A stretch of 43,903 nt of DNA from Vibrio brasiliensis LMG 20546 (lineage in GTDB: Bacteria > Pseudomonadota > Gammaproteobacteria > Enterobacterales > Vibrionaceae): positions 1 through 43,903 of the forward strand of contig NZ_AEVS01000109.1 of NCBI RefSeq assembly GCF_000189255.1, read 5' to 3'. The notes under the pieces were generated by a model, which was not told the DNA's origin, did no database searches, and was given only the letters and a program-made list of their open reading frames with translations. Within the stretch, counting starts at the first letter, position 1; every line of letters starts with the position of its first letter. Positions 1-7,275 of the stretch are shown one piece after another. Made by a program: the position numbers and the translations under genes.

Positions 1-41
1 AATTTTTTGTCTAATAAGCATTATACAAAAAGGAGGAGTGG

Positions 42-386
42 GTGATAAATAACATCGCTAAGTTGTTATTGCATTTATTAGTCTCATCGGTAACGGCTTT
101 TTTAGCTGGTTTCTTGAGTGTAGCCATGATGATGATGGGCGGATTTGTAGTGATTCCGACGCTTCAAACTTGGTTCATAATGAAGTATCAACAAGGGGAT
201 TATTTTGTATCAGCAGCCATCACATTTGTTCCTTGGGTGATCATTTATTTGTATACAAATGATCAGCCAAATCTTACACAAGAGATAATCAATCTAGCTT
301 GTTGGTCAGCACTTGCTGGGATTCTTATTTACGGCGCTAGATATCATGTATATCCGAAAATTATGGGCTATTGGTCAAGTAGATAA
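42..386 (+). CDS. Small integral membrane protein of unknown function
   Basis: I do not recognise this 114-residue protein. It is very hydrophobic, with likely membrane segments near residues 8-30, 57-71 and 82-98, and a methionine run (MMMM) at 29-32. The start is GTG at 42, supported by a strong AGGAGG five bases upstream. It has no operon partner visible: the window begins just before it and more than 300 bases follow it. It resembles the short orphan membrane proteins common in Vibrio accessory DNA, but no function can be given. Translation is well supported by the ribosome binding site. Confidence 0.7.
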   Translation: MINNIAKLLLHLLVSSVTAFLAGFLSVAMMMMGGFVVIPTLQTWFIMKYQQGDYFVSAAITFVPWVIIYLYTNDQPNLTQEIINLACWSALAGILIYGARYHVYPKIMGYWSSR

Positions 387-487
387 TTTTGTATAACAAG
401 TTACCATGGCTTCAAGATACTTTTTCTAATCTTAGATAAGTCGTTCAGGCTGTACCTCTATACGATTTTGTCCAGAATTGTTTCACC

Positions 488-552
488 AGGCACTTTCTAG
501 AACGAAAGTGCCTAGCTCGAGTTATGTGAATAAGCGTACGTGAAACGCTTAT
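488..552. repeat. Two adjacent perfect hairpins
   Basis: AGGCACTTTC at 488-497 pairs perfectly with GAAAGTGCCT at 504-513 (10 bp stem, 6-base loop). Sixteen bases later ATAAGCGT at 530-537 pairs perfectly with ACGCTTAT at 545-552 (8 bp stem, 7-base loop). Neither is followed by a run of T on either strand long enough for a classic terminator. They may belong to a structured RNA, or may be protein-binding or recombination sites. Confidence 0.6.
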
Positions 553-633
553 GGACATAAATCCATTCAGACAATGGAACTTATCACCAGTACTGACAAC
601 TAATCACATTTGCGAATACAATGATTCCACCAA

Positions 634-664
634 TTGATATGAACAGTGTTCATTATACACTGTT
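634..664 (+). promoter_or_regulatory. Possible promoter with overlapping operator for the lipoprotein gene
   Basis: TTGATA at 634-639 is a plausible -35 and TACACT at 656-661 a weak -10 with 16 bases between. The -10 lies inside a perfect inverted repeat, AACAGTGT (642-649) and ACACTGTT (657-664), 7 bases apart, which could be a repressor site. It is only about 30 bases before the start at 696. This is inferred from sequence alone. Confidence 0.35.
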
Positions 665-695
665 TGGTTAGAATCAGTTTAAAGGACAATAACGG

Positions 696-1208
696 ATGAA
701 AAGAGCACTACTCCCTTTTGCGTTAATCACTTTGCTCTCTGGCTGTGCCAGCATGTCTCCCGAAGAATGTAAAACCGCTGACTGGTACAACGTCGGCTAC
801 CAAAATGGCTTAAACGGCAATGCGCCAAGCATTATTAATAGCTATACAGAAGATTGTAACGAAGCCGGGGTGACGCCAAATCGAGCACGGTGGAAAGAGG
901 GCTTCGATAACGGCACTATCATCTATTGCTCTCCGGACAATGGTTACACCGTGGGAGCAGAGGGCAGAGAATATTATGGCGTATGCAGCAACAAGCAATT
1001 TCTTGAAAATTACCAATTAGGTCGTCAGGAATATCAACGCCAACAGCGTATCCAACAGCTCGATACCGAAATCTCGCTTATCGACAATCAACTAGCCAAC
1101 AATCCTGACAAAGAAAATGCTAAGCGATTAGAAGAAAAGAGAAAAAGGTTAGTTGATGAGCGTTCACAACTGCTCACACCAGCCGTTAATTTCAATTTCA
1201 GCTTCTAA
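696..1208 (+). CDS. DUF2799-type lipoprotein
   Basis: This 170-residue protein has a classic lipoprotein signal: two basic residues, a hydrophobic stretch, then LLSGC with the lipidated cysteine at residue 17. The mature part has WYNVGYQNG, WKEGFDNG and YQLGRQEY repeats, each aromatic-x-x-G/G-x-x-x-G, typical of the DUF2799 family. The C-terminus (about 110-155) is charged and likely a coiled coil. It is presumably anchored in an outer or inner membrane leaflet facing the periplasm. The residue after the cysteine is Ala, not Asp, which favours outer-membrane sorting. AAAGGA precedes the ATG. Its molecular role is unknown. The family assignment is from recognised motif spacing. Confidence 0.8.
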   Translation: MKRALLPFALITLLSGCASMSPEECKTADWYNVGYQNGLNGNAPSIINSYTEDCNEAGVTPNRARWKEGFDNGTIIYCSPDNGYTVGAEGREYYGVCSNKQFLENYQLGRQEYQRQQRIQQLDTEISLIDNQLANNPDKENAKRLEEKRKRLVDERSQLLTPAVNFNFSF

Positions 1209-1240
1209 AACCGATGCGTTTAGTTTGCTAAAATCCATGG

Positions 1241-1259
1241 CCCTAGTTCAGCTCTAGGG
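1241..1259 (+). terminator. Short hairpin, possible weak terminator
   Basis: CCCTAG at 1241-1246 pairs with CTAGGG at 1254-1259 around a 7-base loop. There is no T-run after it, so it is probably an accessory stem before the stronger hairpin at 1268. Confidence 0.3.
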
Positions 1260-1267
1260 TCATAGAA

Positions 1268-1295
1268 ACAAAGTCGCTTAAGCGACTTTGTTTTG
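1268..1295. terminator. Bidirectional rho-independent terminator
   Basis: Positions 1268-1291 are a perfect 24-base palindrome (ACAAAGTCGCTT and its complement). TTTT follows on the plus strand and TTTC on the minus strand. It lies between the convergent lipoprotein gene and the VOC gene and can end both transcripts. Confidence 0.8.
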
Positions 1296-1319
1296 CGATG
1301 ACGGTTAAGGTCGAACGGT

Positions 1320-1838
1320 CTAATATGCCCCCGCAGAATAGTGCAACTCGTAGCTGTGGCTATAGATTTCGAGAATATTCCCAAACGGGTCTTCCATATA
1401 GATCATGCGATATGGCTTTTCTCCAGGATAATAGTAACGAGGCGCTTTCATGCGCTTTTTGCCCCCAGCAGCCACAATTTTTTCAGCCAGCCCTTCTACA
1501 TCAGGGTCTTGTACGCAAAAATGGAAGATGCCTGTTTTCCAATACTCAAAGTTATCTTCTGGGTCTTCTTGATCTTTAAACTCAAAAATCTCCACGCCCA
1601 CACGGTCACCTGTAGATAAGTGAGCAATTCTAAATCGTTCCCATCCGGCACCAAAGACGTCAGTACACATTTCACCTATCGCCGAATCATCTTCAGTAAT
1701 CTCTGTGGGTTTCATGATGAGATACCAGCCAAGAACTTCGGTATAAAACTTTACTGCTGCATCTAAATCTGGAACGGAAATACCTATATGGCTAAAACAA
1801 CGCGGATAGGTATGGTTGGTGTTCGGCGGTGTAATCAT
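1320..1838 (-). CDS. VOC family (glyoxalase/dioxygenase-fold) protein
   Basis: This is a vicinal-oxygen-chelate protein of 172 residues. It has the paired beta-alpha-beta-beta-beta modules: FSHIGISVPDLDAAVKFY near the N-terminus and GIFHFCVQDPDVEGLAEKI in the second half. The candidate metal ligands are H of FSHIG, E of GVEIFEF, H of GIFHF and E of NILEIY. The end YMEDPFGNILEIY is typical of the family. The ORF runs up to 1922, but the ATG at 1838 has GGAG nine bases upstream, and the 28 extra N-terminal residues do not look like family sequence, so I choose 1838. The substrate is unknown; VOC members include glyoxalases, extradiol dioxygenases and fosfomycin-resistance enzymes. Confidence 0.8.
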   Translation of the reverse strand: MITPPNTNHTYPRCFSHIGISVPDLDAAVKFYTEVLGWYLIMKPTEITEDDSAIGEMCTDVFGAGWERFRIAHLSTGDRVGVEIFEFKDQEDPEDNFEYWKTGIFHFCVQDPDVEGLAEKIVAAGGKKRMKAPRYYYPGEKPYRMIYMEDPFGNILEIYSHSYELHYSAGAY

Positions 1839-2169
1839 CGTTAACATCTCCATGTGTTTTGATCGTAAGGAAGTCATCAATTGAGAAAGAATAGACCAAC
1901 AGAAGGGATGCAATATGAACATTGATGTATCAAAAGTTGGAGGTTAACTAATTAGACAAGGTGCCCTTGTGAGCTTTTCAACAAAGATGGGCAAGAGACG
2001 GTTCTCAAATACTGGAACGGCTCACAATTAGATTCTTATTACTTACTCTCACTAGAGAGACTTACTACTATGTAATGAGTAGCCTAGGCTTGAGTATGGG
2101 TGAGTCTCGATAATTACGATAAGTACAAAATGGTTTAGTGCCAGAAAGACCAGTAGTCCGCTAGCATCG

Positions 2170-3525
2170 TTGGTTTCATCTTTACTACTTTTGAGTGGAG
2201 GCATTGTGCTGGCTTGCACAATTTACTTTCTCTCAGTGATTAATACTCAAGCTGAAGAAGATGTATTAAAACGAGTAGAGTTAGCAATAACCCTCGAACG
2301 CAGGCACCGAGAGCACATAGTGTCTGAATATACTTATTGGGATGAAGCCTATACAAAAATCATCGTTGAAAAAGATGCTGATTGGATCGAGGTCAATACT
2401 GGTAAATATCTTGCTGATGCCTATGAATATGACTTCACTGTTGGTATTCGCGAAGGTGATCAAAAGGCGTTTTACTTCATCGCAGATGACATGGTTCAGC
2501 TAAGTTTTGACGATGTTTACTCGTCCAGTTTGCGCTTTATGAAAGAGTTATCGTCAAGGAGTAATCAGGAAACCAAAACGGCAAGCAGTTTTTTTATGTT
2601 AGGTGAGGACTTGTACCTAGTGACTGGGGCACCGCTAATAGACGAAACACTGTCTGAGCCTAGAGAGGGAACTTACATTGCTGCGGGAAAGCGCGTCGAT
2701 GCTGATTATCTTAAAACACTAACTGAAAGCTATCATTTACCAAGTTTAACACTAGTTAATTCTACGACTCGTGCTCCCGGAATGGACATTTATAGTTTGC
2801 AGGATGCATTAGGGGCGACAATAGCGAACTTAGCCTGGAAGCACCAGAATACCAGTCACGAAGTCTTTCCTATCTTGTTGCTTCTGGTTTCAGTCGTGCT
2901 TGGGGTTTCAGTTTATATAGTCCGGAGAATAATACTAGAAGACAGTGTTGCTCGAAATAGCTACGAACGGAAACTCTATATCGCTGCAACAACCGATCCT
3001 CTTACCAAAGTGAGTAATCGAAGCCACTTTTTTGAAGTAGGTGAGAGGCTACTTCGGAATGAAGAACAACCATTGGCAGTAGTGCTCATTGATATTGACC
3101 ACTTCAAGAAAATTAACGATAAATATGGTCATCATGTTGGTGATGCGGCCTTATCTTCGTTTGCTGAAATATGCTGCCGTGAAATTCGAGCGAGCGATGT
3201 CATCGGTCGTATAGGAGGCGAAGAGTTCGCTGTAATATTGCGAAACGTAACTCCGGAGATAGCGCATGTTATTACCGAGCGAATTCGAAACAGTGTCGCA
3301 GAGCGTTATTTTGAGGCAGATGGCGTTAAGTTGTTGATGACGATAAGTATTGGTGTTGTTTACTCTGAGCAGGAACACCACCTCGAATCCCTTATTAAAG
3401 AGGCCGACAGCGCCTTGTACCAAGCTAAAGCCGGTGGCCGAAACAGAGTGGTAATGAGTGGTGTTGCTGGAGAAGCGATACGATCTAAATTGTCTAATGA
3501 CATTCGAATCTATTCGGTTAGCTGA
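2170..3525 (+). CDS. Membrane diguanylate cyclase with CHASE4-like sensor
   Basis: It makes c-di-GMP from two GTP. Seen here: a membrane segment at about 2-22, a periplasmic domain at about 30-230 containing YWDEAY (56-61) as in CHASE4 sensors, a second membrane segment at 232-252, and a GGDEF domain from about 270. The active site is GGEEF (349-353), and the inhibitory I-site RASD (340-343) is at the correct five-residue spacing, so product feedback is likely. The TTG at 2170 is the first usual start after the in-frame stop at 2101, but it lacks a Shine-Dalgarno sequence and would leave almost no cytoplasmic N-terminus. The frame stays open upstream and reads like a natural N-terminus starting at an ATT or ATA near 2113-2119 (see findings). 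No partner gene is adjacent. Confidence 0.85.
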   Translation: MVSSLLLLSGGIVLACTIYFLSVINTQAEEDVLKRVELAITLERRHREHIVSEYTYWDEAYTKIIVEKDADWIEVNTGKYLADAYEYDFTVGIREGDQKAFYFIADDMVQLSFDDVYSSSLRFMKELSSRSNQETKTASSFFMLGEDLYLVTGAPLIDETLSEPREGTYIAAGKRVDADYLKTLTESYHLPSLTLVNSTTRAPGMDIYSLQDALGATIANLAWKHQNTSHEVFPILLLLVSVVLGVSVYIVRRIILEDSVARNSYERKLYIAATTDPLTKVSNRSHFFEVGERLLRNEEQPLAVVLIDIDHFKKINDKYGHHVGDAALSSFAEICCREIRASDVIGRIGGEEFAVILRNVTPEIAHVITERIRNSVAERYFEADGVKLLMTISIGVVYSEQEHHLESLIKEADSALYQAKAGGRNRVVMSGVAGEAIRSKLSNDIRIYSVS

Positions 3526-3741
3526 CAGCAACTTGCTAACTATCTGAAATAGAACTCATTCATTATGGAAGCTAAGTTGTTTCGATACTCTTAGGGGTGT
3601 TTAATCAAGTTTGGTTGCTCATATTGATATCACCACAATAACTGCAAACCGCTAATAGTCACATCAAGCTTAACTTTGATCACTGTGCCCAATTTGTGCT
3701 CGTGCTAGCATCGAAAGTAATGAAATAGTTAGGGGGCAAAG

Positions 3742-4086
3742 ATGTCATCAGATCATTACGGAACCAGCGCCAAATACGCACGTAACGAAGCGGGCTACCG
3801 AGAGAAAGCGCTAAAACTTTATCCGTGGGTATGCGGAAGGTGTGCGAGAGAGTTTGTTTACTCAAATCTACGCGAACTGACCGTTCATCACAAAGACCAT
3901 GACCATACGAACAACCCAGAAGATGGCAGCAACTGGGAGCTGTTGTGCCTCTATTGCCACGACAATGAGCACAGTAAATACCTTGAACATGAACTTTATG
4001 GGAGCGAAGTTAGGCCAGGCGAAGATGAACAGCAGGGGGCAACGTACAATCCATTTGCTGATTTAGCTAAGATGATGAAAAAGTAA
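3742..4086 (+). CDS. yajD: YajD family HNH nuclease
   Basis: This 114-residue protein has a zinc-bound HNH endonuclease fold. The zinc cysteine pairs are CGRC (51s region) and CLYC, and the HNH motif reads VHHKDHDHTNN followed by N of GSNWELLC and H of CHDNEH. Its length and N-terminal pattern (KYARNEAGYREKALKLYPW) match the YajD family of gammaproteobacteria. A GGGGG run ten bases before the ATG is the ribosome binding site. The physiological role of YajD is not established; nuclease activity is inferred from the intact motif. A terminator follows. Confidence 0.88.
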   Translation: MSSDHYGTSAKYARNEAGYREKALKLYPWVCGRCAREFVYSNLRELTVHHKDHDHTNNPEDGSNWELLCLYCHDNEHSKYLEHELYGSEVRPGEDEQQGATYNPFADLAKMMKK

Positions 4087-4141
4087 CCGGCGGCAGTGCT
4101 GAGTGGCTGACTTGTGCGCTTAAAAGTTTCCGCTTACATTA

Positions 4142-4164
4142 AAGGCCTTTGAAAGGCCTTTTTT
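4142..4164. terminator. Rho-independent terminator between yajD and nfsA
   Basis: AAGGCC (4142-4147) pairs with GGCCTT (4155-4160) over a 7-base loop, then TTTT. The minus strand also ends in TTT, so it can serve the convergent nfsA. Confidence 0.8.
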
Positions 4165-4177
4165 GATCGCCGCTGTT

Positions 4178-4900
4178 CTACCTTTTGGCCAATCCTTTAC
4201 TGTTCAGGTAGGGCAGAATATGAGGGCGAGACTCCCCAGTTAACTTACCTGTAACCTCTTGCGACCAAGTGCTCTGCTTCTGATTGCTTGAGCGGTTCGC
4301 GTAGTAGTCTTGCATGGCCTGGTCATAAGCCTGAATAGTATCAAGATTGAGCGTTTGGTACTGATTCTCGTGCATAATTACATCGATAGGAAGTCTTGGT
4401 TTAACCTCTGGGTTTTGGTCCGGATGCCCCAGACACATACCAAACAAAATTGCGGTGTTACCAGGCAGGCTGAGTATTTCATCCACACGCGCTGCATTGT
4501 TTCTAAGACCGCCAATATATACGCCACCTAATCCCATTGACTCTGCGGCTAACAAACAGTTTTGAGCCATGATGCCAGAATCCACCGCACCGATAAGAGT
4601 TAACTCTGTGAAATCCACTTGTACATCTGGCTTAATGGTTGAGTGGCGTTGATAGTCAATGCAAAACACCAAGAACTCTGCAGCACTTTCTACATACGCC
4701 TGATTGCCGGCGCACTCTGCCAATTGTTTTCGTTTCTCACTATCTGTTACTCGAATAATCGACACTACCTGCAACATGCTTGAAGAAGAAGCGGCTAGAC
4801 CAGCCTGAATGATGGTTTGCAATTGTTCATGTTCTATCGGCTCTGGCGTGAACTTACGAATCGAGCGATGGCCAAGAATGGTTTCTATTGTACTGTTCAT
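4178..4900 (-). CDS. nfsA: Oxygen-insensitive NADPH nitroreductase NfsA
   Basis: An FMN-dependent flavoprotein that reduces nitroaromatics and quinones with NADPH in two-electron steps, in the cytoplasm. The protein follows E. coli NfsA closely: GHRSIRKFTPEPI at the N-terminus (FMN-binding HRSIR), ASSSSMLQ, GLGGVYIGGLRNN and FGMCLGHP. Starting at the ATG at 4900 gives 240 residues, which is the length of E. coli NfsA; the longer ORF to 4990 adds 30 unrelated residues. AGGA lies 12 bases upstream of this ATG, slightly far. It stands alone, converging with yajD. Function is well supported by family knowledge. Confidence 0.93.
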   Translation of the reverse strand: MNSTIETILGHRSIRKFTPEPIEHEQLQTIIQAGLAASSSSMLQVVSIIRVTDSEKRKQLAECAGNQAYVESAAEFLVFCIDYQRHSTIKPDVQVDFTELTLIGAVDSGIMAQNCLLAAESMGLGGVYIGGLRNNAARVDEILSLPGNTAILFGMCLGHPDQNPEVKPRLPIDVIMHENQYQTLNLDTIQAYDQAMQDYYANRSSNQKQSTWSQEVTGKLTGESRPHILPYLNSKGLAKR

Positions 4901-5144
4901 GAAGAAAATACATCCTTTGTTTTTTTTATTACGGGGTACAAGTTCACCATAACGAGTTGTAGCCGCTGCGTAAATCGAAAATACCGCCAAGCCCCTGAGT
5001 AACCTCTTCCTGAATCATGAGGCACCAAAGAGCCTTTTAAACAATCTAGGTAATCAATTTTAACTGTTTGCATAACAAACAATGGTTTACATTGGGTGCT
5101 GCAATCTTTAAACAAAACTCAGCGTTACACAATAAGGAATATAC

Positions 5145-5690
5145 GTGGAAATAGTTGAAGCAAAACGGTCCGATTTGGAATCTTTCTTTGAGTATATAGG
5201 CGCGCAGCTTGTCGAAAATGCGGACGATGAATCGCCACTTTTCCAACCAATCGCGAAACAAAATTGTTTAGTTACAGAACAATTTAAGGCCAAGTTTCGA
5301 GATGGGTTTGAGCACCGTCTTGGCGAACATGGCTGGAGAAAACTATGGGTAGTTAAAGATTCTAATCAGCGAGTCGTTGGCCATATCGATTTACGTCACT
5401 ACGGTGAAGAGCATAAATTTCATCGTGTACTTTTGGGCATGGGTGTTGATTCAAGCCTGAGAAATCAGGGGTTCGGTATAAAGCTTATTGAACGCGTAAT
5501 TCAGTTTTGTAAGCAAAGCTCAGCGATTGACTGGTTAGATCTCAATGTTCTTTCTAACAACCTTCCTGCCAAGAATCTCTATTTGAAATCTGGGTTCGAA
5601 GTGATAGGGGAAATGGCAGATTGCTACCGTATAGACGGAGAGAGTGTGTCAGAAATGACGATGACACTATCTACGAAAAATCAGTCATAA
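5145..5690 (+). CDS. GNAT family N-acetyltransferase
   Basis: This 181-residue protein has the GNAT acetyl-CoA fold. The core motif A is LLGMGVDSSLRNQGFGIKL, with the pyrophosphate-binding R-N-Q-G-F-G (canonical Q/R-x-x-G-x-G/A), and motif B is LNVLSNNLPAKNLYLKSGF, typical of RimI/ribosomal-type and polyamine-type enzymes. The first 60 residues are less conserved. The GTG start is supported by AAGGAA seven bases before it. The acetylated substrate is unknown. It is a single gene, divergent from nfsA. Confidence 0.85.
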   Translation: MEIVEAKRSDLESFFEYIGAQLVENADDESPLFQPIAKQNCLVTEQFKAKFRDGFEHRLGEHGWRKLWVVKDSNQRVVGHIDLRHYGEEHKFHRVLLGMGVDSSLRNQGFGIKLIERVIQFCKQSSAIDWLDLNVLSNNLPAKNLYLKSGFEVIGEMADCYRIDGESVSEMTMTLSTKNQS

Positions 5691-5925
5691 CATCAATTAT
5701 GTCGTGGCTTATACAGAATATCTCCAGTTCAATTCAGATAGACCTCGCTTCAATGATTACTACAAAAGGTTCGTATTAAGTTACCACTATTGCATCGAAT
5801 AGGTGACTTTAATTCACGTTCTCAAAAGTGCAACGGAATGCTTATCATTTACTGCTATGCTAGGTACTACTAAAGGGGTAGTTGAGTGTTTAGCCTAAGT
5901 TCTATTGGTGAGATGTGGTGCAGAG

Positions 5926-7227
5926 ATGAAAATCAAGCGAAGAGTGATGATTATGATTGGCGTACTAGTTATGTTGCCAGTGATTAACCTTGTCGTTTTC
6001 ACGCTTGCAGAACAAAAGGCTGGTGACAATTTCCGTTTAATGAACAATACCAATTCAGCTCTTGTGCAAGTTGATAGATTGACTAGAGAGGTGGTTGGTT
6101 TAATTGACCTTATAGCGTTAAGGACTCATGAGGGGCTGGATTCTGACGATATAGATAAGATAACTTTAACCATTAATACTATTACTCATATTCGATCAGA
6201 GCTATTACTCCTTACCCCTGACGCTCTATCCGTCACTTTTGATAATCAAGAACATTATGACTTGATTGCTCATGCGGCCAGCAAACTGCAAAACTTAATT
6301 GATTTCTCATCGAAACTGTCAGCAATCAAACCACCTTACGATGTTTCTAAGTTAGAGCAATCTCTTAAGATAATGCTGGCAGACTTAAAACAGCTGGAAT
6401 CCCTTGAGCATGAAGTATTGGATATACGTATATCCAATTATCAGGGTGCTCGCAGCGCGATTATGTTAACGCTTATTAGCACAACCGTTGTCATACTTGC
6501 CTCGGGGGCCGTTTTATGTTGTCTGATTCACTGCAAATTATTCAGGCCTATAGATGGCTTGCTTAATTTTACTAAGCGCCATAGTAATGAGACAAGGCGT
6601 GATGCAGCGAGCGATGAGTTGACCAGTCTTGCCCAGAATATAGAGACCCTCTATTGCTCGTCGAAGAAAAAGGAGGATTTTTACAAAGAGCAAGCCGTTA
6701 GTGATAGCCTGACTGGGTTACGCAATCGGCACACTTTACTTGATGAAGTCACGCAGGCTCTGGAGGAGGCGGTTGAAAAGTGTCTTAACGTCGCTGTGCT
6801 CTATATCGATTTGAATAAACTCAAACAGATAAACGACTCTCTGGGGCATCGCTACGGTGACCTGGCCATCCAGGAGGTGGCGGTTAGATTGTGCATGAAT
6901 ATACGTCAATCAGATACCATATTTCGCGTAGGCGGTGATGAGTTCGTTATCTTGTTAAAGAACATTGATCAGCCTGAAGATGTCGCCTCACTATTTACGT
7001 CGATCCAACATGCGTTTGACCCTCCTGCGCTAGTTGACGAAAAACTCATTCCACTCTCTATCAGTATGGGGGTATCGTTTGGACCTTGTGATAGCTTAAA
7101 CCCTCAAGAATTAATTACTTTTGCGGACGCAGCTATGTATTATGCAAAGAACAACAATTTAAAGCAGTGCTATAGATTTTCACATATGTTATTAACAGGC
7201 CCTGACAGAAAAGCGATAAATGCTTAA
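5926..7227 (+). CDS. Membrane diguanylate cyclase
   Basis: A c-di-GMP synthase of 433 residues from the chosen ATG. The order is a cationic N-terminus (MKIKRR), a membrane segment at 7-28, a mostly helical periplasmic domain at about 30-177 with no recognised family, a second membrane segment at 178-203, a linker, and a GGDEF domain from about 250. The catalytic GGDEF motif is exact (336-340), and the I-site RQSD (327-330) is five residues before it. The ORF opens at a TTG at 5905, but MKIKRR followed by the membrane segment is the natural N-terminus; the Shine-Dalgarno signal is weak for either start. The HD-GYP gene starts 48 bases downstream on the same strand, so they are probably cotranscribed. 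Confidence 0.87.
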   Translation: MKIKRRVMIMIGVLVMLPVINLVVFTLAEQKAGDNFRLMNNTNSALVQVDRLTREVVGLIDLIALRTHEGLDSDDIDKITLTINTITHIRSELLLLTPDALSVTFDNQEHYDLIAHAASKLQNLIDFSSKLSAIKPPYDVSKLEQSLKIMLADLKQLESLEHEVLDIRISNYQGARSAIMLTLISTTVVILASGAVLCCLIHCKLFRPIDGLLNFTKRHSNETRRDAASDELTSLAQNIETLYCSSKKKEDFYKEQAVSDSLTGLRNRHTLLDEVTQALEEAVEKCLNVAVLYIDLNKLKQINDSLGHRYGDLAIQEVAVRLCMNIRQSDTIFRVGGDEFVILLKNIDQPEDVASLFTSIQHAFDPPALVDEKLIPLSISMGVSFGPCDSLNPQELITFADAAMYYAKNNNLKQCYRFSHMLLTGPDRKAINA

Positions 7228-7275
7228 CTCTGCCAGAGCGGTTATCGATTGATGTTAAAGGAGTAACAATAATCT

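Larger units (their letters stand above)
387..695. other. Intergenic stretch with two hairpins and a possible promoter
   Basis: About 310 bases without a convincing gene. It holds two adjacent inverted repeats (488-513 and 530-552) and, nearer the lipoprotein gene, an inverted repeat over a weak promoter-like sequence (634-664). No tRNA or known riboswitch is recognisable. Confidence 0.6.

Noticed and set aside
391-528. Possible integron attC (VCR-like) site after the first gene, starting ATAACAAG and ending near GTTATG
   Set aside because: The length is about right, but the outer boxes match only over about five bases, and the long inner complementarity of an attC is missing; the next genes do not look like cassettes.
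1298-1619. Two plus-strand ORFs of about 92 residues
   Set aside because: They lie antisense to the VOC gene, which has clear family motifs; they have no recognisable domains or ribosome binding sites.
4901-4990. Thirty-residue extension of NfsA
   Set aside because: E. coli NfsA begins at the equivalent of the ATG at 4900, and the extension has no similarity to family members.
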